A stretch of 6,823 nt of DNA from Deltaproteobacteria bacterium (GTDB lineage: Bacteria > Myxococcota > XYA12-FULL-58-9 > JAUUZB01), in NCBI GenBank assembly GCA_030590185.1, contig JAUUZB010000212.1:1-6823 (forward strand), read 5' to 3'. Position 1 is the stretch's first letter. Every line of letters begins with the position of its first letter. The translations under genes and the position numbers were made by a program. The notes below the pieces were generated by a model. It saw only the letters and a program-made list of their open reading frames with translations. It had not been told where the DNA came from and searched no databases. Below, piece after piece: positions 1 to 5,278 of this stretch.

Positions 1-53
1 AACTACATGTATCGCCCGGACCGGGCGTCCAGCTGACAGCGCGAGGGCACGAC

Positions 54-968
54 GTGGTACCAACGATCCTCCTGGTCGACGACAGCGAGTCCGCCCGTGG
101 CCTGATGCGACGGACCATCGAGCAGGCCGGGCTCGGCGTAGAGCTGCTCGAGGCGACCGACGGTGCCGAGGCGCTGCCGATAGCGCTCTCCGGGGATGTC
201 GACGTGGTGGTCAGCGACATCGTGATGCCAAAGCTGGACGGCCTCGGGTTGCTGCGGGCGATCCGCAAGCAGAAGGACGCCGATTCGCTGCCGGTGGTGC
301 TGGTCACCAGCCAGGTCGATCACTCCAACCGTGAGATGAGCTTCGAGTTCGGCGCCAACGACTATCTCACCCGGCCCTTTGCGCCCACCGAATTGGTCAG
401 CCGGGTGCAGGTCCAGCTACGGCTCAAGATGCTGCAGCAGGAGCTGCGCCGGGCGAGTGAGCGCCAGCGCCGACTCGGGACCCACGACGATCTCACCGAG
501 CTGGCCAATCGTCGCCACCTGCTGGAGCTCTGCCGCAAGGAGCTCGCCCGCTCACGACGTCACGAGTTCTCGATGACCCTGATCATCATGGACATCGATG
601 GCTTTCGGGAGATCAACCGACGGGTGGGCCACCTGGTCGGCGACGCGATCATCTCGGAGCTCGCCTCGCTGCTCACTCGCGAGCTGCGCACACCCGACGC
701 CGTGGCCCGGCTCGGGGGCGGTAAGTTCGCGGCGTTGCTGCCGCAAACCAGCGCCGAGCAGGCGATCGGGGTGTGCAACCGCCTGCTCGAGGCGGTGCGC
801 GGCCACGCCTTCCCCAACCACGAGTCTAGCGCCTTAACCGTGTGCATCGGCACCGCCACCTATCCGGGCGGCAACTTCGAGTCGGTGGACGAGGTCCACA
901 ACGCGGCCGAGGCGGCGCTCGACAAAGCCAAAGCAGGCGGACCGGATAGGGTGGTCATGGCCGACTAG
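54..968 (+). CDS. REC-GGDEF response regulator with degenerate GGDEF active site, probable c-di-GMP receptor
   Basis: A 304-residue cytoplasmic two-domain signalling protein. The receiver domain (about 3-125) has the acidic pair D9/D10, phospho-acceptor D55 in SDIVMPKLDG and T85, but the near-invariant lysine before the last proline is arginine (R107, YLTRPF). A short helical linker (about 125-142) leads to a GGDEF domain (about 143-304) with DDLTELANRR, the first metal aspartate D180 in MDIDGF, N188 and GHLVGD. The signature GG(D/E)EF reads GGGKF (221-225), so the second metal/catalytic acid is lost. The I-site RxxD is intact as RTPD (212-215), exactly nine residues before the signature as in PleD, and R243 falls at the place of PleD Arg390. 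It is therefore unlikely to make c-di-GMP and more likely binds it (inference; PopA and SgmT are known precedents). GTG start, supported by GAGGG at 43-47, six bases upstream. No output domain other than the GGDEF is present. Confidence 0.93.
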   Translation: MVPTILLVDDSESARGLMRRTIEQAGLGVELLEATDGAEALPIALSGDVDVVVSDIVMPKLDGLGLLRAIRKQKDADSLPVVLVTSQVDHSNREMSFEFGANDYLTRPFAPTELVSRVQVQLRLKMLQQELRRASERQRRLGTHDDLTELANRRHLLELCRKELARSRRHEFSMTLIIMDIDGFREINRRVGHLVGDAIISELASLLTRELRTPDAVARLGGGKFAALLPQTSAEQAIGVCNRLLEAVRGHAFPNHESSALTVCIGTATYPGGNFESVDEVHNAAEAALDKAKAGGPDRVVMAD

Positions 969-1843
969 CCGGCCGGCTCGTTCTTCTCGGCCGCTCCGCG
1001 CAACAGATCGATCCCCTCCAGGATGAACTCACCGAGCTCCTGGCGTTCATCCGGATCGATGTCGGCAGCGGCGATACGGCTGCGCAGGGTGTCGAGGGCG
1101 GGCAGCGCCGCTTGGTAGTCGTGGCGCACGAAAGCCATCATGGCGATCTCGATCTGGTCGTCGAGCATGGCGTCGATGTCGGTGGTGCTCTCCACCAACC
1201 ACATGAAATCCTGGAGGGCGCGGTCGAGGTCGAGATCCTCCATCCCGAGCATCACGTCGCGGCGCTTGTCACCGTCGCTCTCCTGATCGAGCCAGGTGGC
1301 GCGCAGGGTCTCGTAGAAACCGACCCCGCGGATGTCGCACAGCGCCTTCATGGCGTTTTCGAAGAAGAAGGGCTCCTCCGGATCGTCGAAGTCGGCCTCG
1401 ATCGCCGCGAGGCCCTCCGGGTCACGGCGGCGGGCGAGCTCGGCCGCAGCCTCGGCGCGCAGGTAGTCGTCCTCATCCTCCTGCATCATGGTGCGCAGAA
1501 ACTCGCTGACCACGTCGAGCTCGATCTCCAGTAAGCGTCGCAACAGCGCGTCGCGTTCCTCTGGAATCTCGAGGTCGAAGTAGACCTCGATCAGAGCCGT
1601 GGCGTCCTCTTCGGTCGCTTCGACGCCGAGATCCTCGGGCGCCTCGGTCGTACGATCGGCGTCGGTGGACTCCCCGGGACCGCCGAGCTTCGCCATGATC
1701 GATTTGGCGAGCTCCTGGGTTACCTCCGGGGTACCGGACTCCCCGTCCGGCTCCGCCGGCAACACCGGCGCCTCGCCTCCGACCTGGCTCAGGATCGATC
1801 CGACCAGGTCCTTGGTCGAGTTTTTCTTCGGCTCATCCGCCAT
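965..1843 (-). CDS. Acidic helical-repeat (HEAT-like) protein of unknown function
   Basis: A 292-residue, strongly acidic protein that I do not recognise. No signal peptide or membrane segment is visible, so it is probably cytoplasmic. Residues 1-80 are low-complexity (E, D, P, T, G rich) and probably disordered, but contain two copies of a short amphipathic motif (10-23 and 42-55). From about 80 to 285 it is predicted helical, with a HEAT-like unit around YLRAEAAAELARRRDP (127-142) and further helix pairs to the C-terminus; this suggests a protein-interaction scaffold. ATG start at 1843; the upstream Shine-Dalgarno is weak. It converges on the REC-GGDEF gene, both stop codons lying in one CTAG (965-968), and diverges from the TPR-protein gene across about 120 bases. 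A link to the neighbouring signalling proteins is possible but rests only on position. Existence of the gene is likely (long, consistent codon use, sensible start); function is open. Confidence 0.82.
   Translation of the reverse strand: MADEPKKNSTKDLVGSILSQVGGEAPVLPAEPDGESGTPEVTQELAKSIMAKLGGPGESTDADRTTEAPEDLGVEATEEDATALIEVYFDLEIPEERDALLRRLLEIELDVVSEFLRTMMQEDEDDYLRAEAAAELARRRDPEGLAAIEADFDDPEEPFFFENAMKALCDIRGVGFYETLRATWLDQESDGDKRRDVMLGMEDLDLDRALQDFMWLVESTTDIDAMLDDQIEIAMMAFVRHDYQAALPALDTLRSRIAAADIDPDERQELGEFILEGIDLLRGAAEKNEPAG
967..978 (+). terminator. Possible weak hairpin at the convergent gene junction
   Basis: AGCCGGCCGGCT is a perfect 12-base palindrome starting inside the shared stop-codon region. 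It could fold as a 4-bp stem with a GGCC loop and is followed by the T-rich CGTTCTTCT. It lies inside the 3' end of the opposite gene, and a stem this short may not terminate. No better terminator is visible between these overlapping genes. Confidence 0.22.
1679..1816 (-). repeat. Duplicated 14-residue motif in the N-terminal tail of the acidic protein
   Basis: Two copies encoded at 1775-1816 (TKDLVGSILSQVGG) and 1679-1720 (TQELAKSIMAKLGG) follow the consensus T-[KQ]-[DE]-L-[VA]-x-S-I-[LM]-[SA]-[QK]-[VL]-G-G, start to start 32 residues apart. Both sit in otherwise disordered acidic sequence, the setting expected of short docking helices. At DNA level the copies share TCGATC and scattered positions, compatible with an old duplication. 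Confidence 0.7.
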
Positions 1844-1850
1844 GGGTCCG

Positions 1851-1880
1851 AGTAAAATGCCGGGAGCCCAGGGAGGTCAA
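1851..1880 (-). promoter_or_regulatory. Candidate sigma70-like promoter for the acidic-protein gene
   Basis: Reading the minus strand, TTGACC (1875-1880, five of six to the -35 consensus) is followed after 18 bases by TTTACT (1851-1856, four of six to the -10 consensus). Only seven bases separate the -10 from the ATG at 1843, so a transcript from it would start at or next to the start codon. This fits the poor Shine-Dalgarno but is unproven. Confidence 0.35.
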
Positions 1881-1899
1881 GTCGCCCCTGTGGCTTGAC
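1876..1899. repeat. Inverted repeat in the divergent intergenic region
   Basis: GTCAAG (1876-1881) and CTTGAC (1894-1899) form a perfect 6-bp dyad with a 12-base spacer between the two divergent genes at 1843 (-) and 1964 (+). Each arm contains a TTGAC, so the left arm overlaps the proposed minus-strand -35 and the right arm gives a TTGACT facing the plus-strand gene, though I see no good -10 for the latter. It could be an operator or simply two back-to-back -35 elements. Confidence 0.35.
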
Positions 1900-1963
1900 T
1901 TCGCCCAGTCGGACGGGGAAGCTAGGTGAAACCCACGGCGCCCCCGAGCCGCCGAATCGCCCC

Positions 1964-2827
1964 ATGCTTCTCCTCGCCGCCTCTTTGATTCTGATCGCTC
2001 CGGATGGTGATCTGGAGGTCGCTGATGCGCCGATCGGGGCCAGCGACAAGGAGGTCACCCGGGCGGAACGCCTATACGAGGACGCCAAATACGAGAAGGC
2101 GCTCAACGCGATCAAGAAGGGTTGTGGCAACGCCGCCGATCCCGTGCGCTGCGAGCGGATCAAAGCCTACATCCACATCGCCCTCGGCGAGGCCTTCGCG
2201 GCCCGCGCCGCCTTTGACCGCATGCTCATCCACGACCCCGACGCCTCCCTCGGGCCGGATGTCTCACCCAAGCTGCAGGGCATGTTCGCCGACGCCAAGC
2301 GGGCGATGGTCGACGTCAAGGCGATGCGCCTCGAGCCGCTCCTGGCTCGGCTAGAGGCTGGGGCGCCGGTCCTGCTCGAGGTGAAGAACCCCAACGCCAG
2401 CATGGTGGAGCTGCTGACCGTGCACGTGTCCGCGCCAGGCAAGCGTAGCTTCGAGCCGGTGGTGTTGAGCCTCGAGGGCGAGGTCTGGTCTGGCTCCTGG
2501 GTGTTGACCGATCCACCGGGCGGCGGGCCGGCCCGGTACTACCTCAAGGTCGACCTCGCAGGCGAGGTGCCGGTCGCCGTCGGCAGCGAGGGCACGCCTC
2601 TGGATCTCGAGGCCCCCGGTAGCGAGACAACCGAGGCATGGTCGCCGTACGAAGAGGAGCAGCCGGCCGTCGAGGAAGGGGATCTGCCGACTTGGGTGCC
2701 CATTGCCATTGGTGGTGGGGCCGCCGTGGTGGTCGGCGCTGTGGTCGGGATCGTGCTCGCGGTTGTCCTCGGGGGACAAGAGCCGCCGCCGGGTTCCATC
2801 GAAATCAACTACGAGTTTTTCGAATGA
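1964..2827 (+). CDS. Envelope protein: N-terminal signal/anchor, TPR-like domain, beta domain, C-terminal membrane segment
   Basis: A 287-residue protein of unknown exact function. Residues 1-13 are hydrophobic (MLLLAASLILIAP), probably a signal peptide or anchor. Residues about 27-115 are TPR-like helices (AERLYEDAKYEKALNAI, then AFAARAAFDRML, then a segment DASLGPDVSPKLQGMF). This arrangement is common in large families of deltaproteobacterial periplasmic proteins. Residues about 130-205 look like a beta-sandwich; 220-240 are acidic; 244-270 form one strong glycine/valine-rich transmembrane helix, followed by a short tail ending EINYEFFE. Cysteines 54 and 63 could pair if periplasmic. The ATG at 1964 is chosen because it gives the signal-like N-terminus, but it lacks a clear Shine-Dalgarno and a basic n-region; a TTG at 1895 would add 23 residues. 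The stop overlaps the next start (ATGA, 2824-2827), so the two genes are almost certainly co-translated and probably functionally linked. Confidence 0.82.
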   Translation: MLLLAASLILIAPDGDLEVADAPIGASDKEVTRAERLYEDAKYEKALNAIKKGCGNAADPVRCERIKAYIHIALGEAFAARAAFDRMLIHDPDASLGPDVSPKLQGMFADAKRAMVDVKAMRLEPLLARLEAGAPVLLEVKNPNASMVELLTVHVSAPGKRSFEPVVLSLEGEVWSGSWVLTDPPGGGPARYYLKVDLAGEVPVAVGSEGTPLDLEAPGSETTEAWSPYEEEQPAVEEGDLPTWVPIAIGGGAAVVVGAVVGIVLAVVLGGQEPPPGSIEINYEFFE

Positions 2828-3276
2828 GTCGTCGCAGCACGGGCGTGTTGATCGCCGCTACCCTCAGCCTGTTGGTCACCGCCTGCGGTGAGCCGCCTGC
2901 GGTCGAGATCTCCGCTCGCCTGCGGATCGCCTCGGCGTTGAGCGAGCGGATTGACTCCCTCGATTTTTACGTGCTCGGTCCGAAGATGAGCAACGACATC
3001 TATATTAGCATCAACGTCCTGTGCGGCCGTGACGATGCCAGGGTGGCCCCCGACGACCCCAAGATGGATATCCTCGGCTATCAGAATGTGCCCCTCGACC
3101 TCAGCGTGTCGAGCATCACCCTCGACGAGATCCCGGCAGGGACTCAGCGCTTCATCTACGTCGGTGCCCTGGATGCCGACGACGCGTTGATCGGCGAGGG
3201 CTGCAAGGGCCCGGAGACGATAGAGCCGGAGATGACCACCTCGGTCACGGTCACGGTCTACGAATATATCCCCTAG
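2824..3276 (+). CDS. Small secreted lipoprotein, partner of the TPR/membrane protein
   Basis: A 150-residue lipoprotein. The N-terminus has a basic start (MSRRS), a hydrophobic stretch and a lipobox VTAC with the lipidated cysteine at C21, followed by glycine. There is no aspartate at +2, so outer-membrane sorting would be expected under the enterobacterial rule, which may not hold here. The mature part is mostly predicted beta strand, with the pattern ITLDEIPAGTQRFIYVGALD near 98-117 and an alternating TSVTVTVYEY end, resembling the small beta-rich lipoproteins frequent in deltaproteobacteria. C67 and C127 could form a disulfide. The ATG overlaps the upstream stop as ATGA, and there is no strong Shine-Dalgarno, so translation is probably coupled. 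An alternative longer frame starting upstream in the preceding gene would bury the signal peptide and is not credible. Specific role unknown. Confidence 0.85.
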   Translation: MSRRSTGVLIAATLSLLVTACGEPPAVEISARLRIASALSERIDSLDFYVLGPKMSNDIYISINVLCGRDDARVAPDDPKMDILGYQNVPLDLSVSSITLDEIPAGTQRFIYVGALDADDALIGEGCKGPETIEPEMTTSVTVTVYEYIP

Positions 3277-3283
3277 TCAGGGG
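3270..3283. terminator. Possible terminator hairpin between convergent lipoprotein and PilZ genes
   Basis: CCCCT (3270-3274) and AGGGG (3279-3283) form a perfect 5-bp stem with a 4-base loop, overlapping the lipoprotein stop codon and eight bases from the PilZ stop. In the minus direction the hairpin is followed by the A/T-rich GATATATTC, so it fits the PilZ transcript better than the plus-strand one. The stem is short. Confidence 0.3.
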
Positions 3284-3290
3284 CCTCGCC

Positions 3291-3692
3291 TCAACCGCTG
3301 GCCTTCATCGCCTTCCTGATGCGTTTCTTGCCGTCGCCCTCGAAAGTAACGAACTTGACGCCCATGCCGAGGCCGTCATTTGCCCCAGCGGCGGTGACCA
3401 CCTGGCCGCGGGCAACGATCATCTCTTTTTCGCCCGGCAGGCCAAACTTGAGCGTCACGACCGTGCCGACGGCGTGGGGAATCGCCCGGTCAAAGAAGAC
3501 CCCACCAGCGCTGACGTTGCCGGTGCGCCGGAAGTAAACGTCCTCCCCGGCCATCTCTTCCATCCACAGCTCGAGGGGGACCCGCTGTTCCTCACGGCGG
3601 TCCTTGGTGCGGCGCTGGGGGCCGCGGCGATTGACCGGGACGGAGACCTCCGCGTTGCGACGGTCATTACTTCTCCGATCTCGACCAGCCAT
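3291..3692 (-). CDS. PilZ-domain c-di-GMP receptor
   Basis: A 133-residue single-domain cytoplasmic protein. An arginine-rich N-terminus (1-37) ends in the c-di-GMP-binding RxxxR (R33-E-E-Q-R37), and the second binding motif NxSxxG is complete (N59-V-S-A-G-G64, within NVSAGGVFF). The following beta-barrel strands (VVTLKFGLPG, MIVARGQVV, GMGVKFV) fit the PilZ fold. PilZ proteins of this size bind c-di-GMP and change shape to control motility, polysaccharide or transcription partners; the partner here is unknown. ATG at 3692 is chosen because GGGAGG lies seven bases upstream; an ATG at 3716 and a TTG at 3731 would add residues not typical of the family. It lies 75 bases downstream of the hydantoinase gene on the same strand, so it may be read through from it, although the function suggests independent use. 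Confidence 0.92.
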   Translation of the reverse strand: MAGRDRRSNDRRNAEVSVPVNRRGPQRRTKDRREEQRVPLELWMEEMAGEDVYFRRTGNVSAGGVFFDRAIPHAVGTVVTLKFGLPGEKEMIVARGQVVTAAGANDGLGMGVKFVTFEGDGKKRIRKAMKASG

Positions 3693-3699
3693 AATGCAG

Positions 3700-3705
3700 C
3701 CTCCC
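3700..3705 (-). promoter_or_regulatory. Shine-Dalgarno that fixes the PilZ start
   Basis: On the minus strand GGGAGG stands seven bases before the ATG at 3692. It lies inside the reading frame if translation began at the upstream ATG (3716) or TTG (3731), which argues for the internal start. Confidence 0.7.
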
Positions 3706-3767
3706 GGGTGCTTCATTGGCGCGCCTAGCAAATAACCATTCGCTGGGCAAGCGTCTCCAAAGAGTCA

Positions 3768-5165
3768 TCACGCGCGGAAGGGCGCGCGCCGTACGAACTT
3801 CCCGCGTCCCGCCTTGCCGAGGAAGCTGCCCCCGTCGACGATCAATTCGCCGCGGGAGAGCACCTGACTCGCGGAGCCCGGCACCTCGTGGCCCTCGTAG
3901 GGGGAGTAGTCGCAGCGCAGGTGCATGTTTTTCTGGTCGAGGACCAGCGGCGCGTTGGGATCCCAAACCACCACGTCGGCGTCGGCGCCCACGGCGAGGG
4001 TGCCCTTGTGCGGATACATGCCGAAGATCTTCGCGGGCGCGGTGGAGGTCAGCTCGACAAAGCGGTTGAGACTGATCCGACCCTCGGCGACGCCCTGGTA
4101 CATGAGATGCAACCGGCTCTCGATGCTCGGCATGCCGTTCGGGATCTTGGTGAAGACCTCGCGGCCGAGCTCCTTTTGGCCTTCGAGGTTGAAGGAGCAG
4201 TGGTCGGTGGAGACCACCTGCAGATGGTCGTGGGCCAGGGCCCGCCACAGGGGCTCGCGGTTGCCATGGGCCTGGCGCACCGGCGGCGAGCAGACGTAGC
4301 GTGAGCCGAGGAACGGGTCCTCCTTGGTGCCGCGCAGGTCCTCATCGGTGAGGTAGAGGTACTGTGGGCAGGTTTCGGCCATCACCGGCAGGCCGCGTTC
4401 GCGTGCCTCCTTGACGCGGTCGAGGGCGCGGCGGTTGGTGAGGTGAACCACGTAGAGGGGCGCGCCGGCCATCTCGGCCAGGGCGATGGCGCGCTCGGTG
4501 GCGCTCGCCTCGGCAACCTCGGGGCGGGAGACGCCGTGGTAGAACGGCGTGGTGTTACCCTTGGCGACCTCCCGTTGGATGAGGACGTCGATGGGGTGGC
4601 CGACCTCGGCGTGGATGCAGACCAGCGCCCCGACCTCGCCGGCGCGCAACATCACCTTGAAGATCTCGTCATCCTCGAGCATCAGGGCGCCCGGGTAGGC
4701 CGCGAATACTTTGAAGCTGGTGACCCCGGCCTCGACGACCTCAGCCATCTCGTCGAGTCGCTCGTCGGGGGCGTCGAGCATGATCAGGTGGAAGCCGTAG
4801 TCGATGGCCGCCTTGCCCTCGGCCTTGGCGTGCCAGGTGTCGAGACCCTTGCGTAGCGACTCCCCCTTGGACTGGATCGCGTAGTCGACCAGGGTGGTGG
4901 TGCCGCCGTGGGCCGCCGCGATCGTCCCGGACTCGAAGTCATCGATGGTCTGGGTGCCGCCGAAGGGCATGTCGAGGTGGGTGTGCACGTCGATGCCGCC
5001 CGGGATGACGTATTTCCCCTTGGCGTCGATTTCTTTGTCGGCCTTCGGCAGATCGGTGTTGCCGGTTTGGGTCTGGGCGACGATCTTGCCGTCGTCGATC
5101 CAGAGATCCGCGAGGACGGTGTCGCTGGCCGTTACGAGGGTGCCGTTTTTGATCACAGTGCGCAT
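3768..5165 (-). CDS. hydA: Dihydropyrimidinase / D-hydantoinase
   Basis: A 465-residue cytoplasmic amidohydrolase that opens cyclic amides such as dihydrouracil, dihydrothymine or 5-substituted hydantoins to N-carbamoyl amino acids (EC 3.5.2.2), the second step of reductive pyrimidine breakdown. All binuclear zinc ligands are visible: H61 and H63 (DVHTHLDMPFGG), the carboxylated lysine K152 (SFKVFAAY), H185 (CIHAEVG), H241 (YVVHLTN) and D321 (STDHCSF). Y157, five residues after the lysine, matches the substrate-binding tyrosine, and ETCPQYL (264-270) and NGMPSIESRL (343-352) are typical of the hydantoinase/dihydropyrimidinase branch rather than dihydroorotase or allantoinase. Length is normal. 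ATG at 5165 is chosen because AGGAG (5172-5176) lies six bases upstream; 19 more residues are possible from an upstream GTG-type codon but match nothing. No dihydropyrimidine dehydrogenase, carbamoylase or transporter is in the window, so substrate is not settled. Confidence 0.95.
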   Translation of the reverse strand: MRTVIKNGTLVTASDTVLADLWIDDGKIVAQTQTGNTDLPKADKEIDAKGKYVIPGGIDVHTHLDMPFGGTQTIDDFESGTIAAAHGGTTTLVDYAIQSKGESLRKGLDTWHAKAEGKAAIDYGFHLIMLDAPDERLDEMAEVVEAGVTSFKVFAAYPGALMLEDDEIFKVMLRAGEVGALVCIHAEVGHPIDVLIQREVAKGNTTPFYHGVSRPEVAEASATERAIALAEMAGAPLYVVHLTNRRALDRVKEARERGLPVMAETCPQYLYLTDEDLRGTKEDPFLGSRYVCSPPVRQAHGNREPLWRALAHDHLQVVSTDHCSFNLEGQKELGREVFTKIPNGMPSIESRLHLMYQGVAEGRISLNRFVELTSTAPAKIFGMYPHKGTLAVGADADVVVWDPNAPLVLDQKNMHLRCDYSPYEGHEVPGSASQVLSRGELIVDGGSFLGKAGRGKFVRRAPFRA

Positions 5166-5212
5166 GGTGGTCTCCTGATCGCTGCTCTTCTCATCTATGT
5201 CGGAACCCGCGC

Positions 5213-5241
5213 CGTAAACCACGCGGAAAATGCGTGGTCAA
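5213..5241 (-). promoter_or_regulatory. Candidate sigma70-like promoter of the hydantoinase gene
   Basis: On the minus strand TTGACC (5236-5241) is separated by 17 bases from TTTACG (5213-5218). Transcription would begin near 5206, giving a leader of about 40 bases with the AGGAG ribosome site before the ATG at 5165. The -10 is only a half match, so the call rests on spacing, position and the dyad occupying the spacer. Confidence 0.45.
5218..5238. promoter_or_regulatory. Operator-like inverted repeat within the hydantoinase promoter
   Basis: ACCACGC (5218-5224) and GCGTGGT (5232-5238) form a perfect 7-bp inverted repeat with a 7-base, A-rich centre (GGAAAAT). It spans exactly the spacer between the proposed -35 and -10, the usual place for a repressor operator. 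It lies about 40 bases before the divergent deacetylase-like gene, so one regulator could act on both. No regulator gene is in the window. Confidence 0.45.
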
Positions 5242-5278
5242 GCTGGCCGGCGGTCCGGCGCTGCGCTATGCCCGGGCG

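Noticed and set aside
54..968. Calling the first gene an active diguanylate cyclase
   Set aside because: GGGKF lacks both acidic residues of the signature, one of which is a metal ligand; catalysis is not expected.
1112..1534. 140-codon open frame antisense to the acidic protein
   Set aside because: A run of H, V, E and L typical of the reverse complement of acidic codons; no start signal or recognisable domain.
1895..1963. TTG start that would lengthen the TPR/membrane protein by 23 residues
   Set aside because: No Shine-Dalgarno and it would place a polar stretch before the hydrophobic signal; kept only as an alternative because the ATG at 1964 also lacks a ribosome site.
3667..4248. Long open frame on the minus strand, 193 codons, in another frame of the hydantoinase gene
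   Set aside because: Arginine/proline-rich composition typical of a GC-rich shadow frame; the overlapping hydantoinase frame has all family motifs.
4443..4856. 137-codon open frame antisense to the hydantoinase
   Set aside because: Composition mirrors the antisense of a real gene and no family motif is seen.
5234..5278. GTG start that would lengthen the deacetylase-like lipoprotein by 15 residues
   Set aside because: The extension precedes a complete lipoprotein signal and the codon lies inside the promoter dyad.
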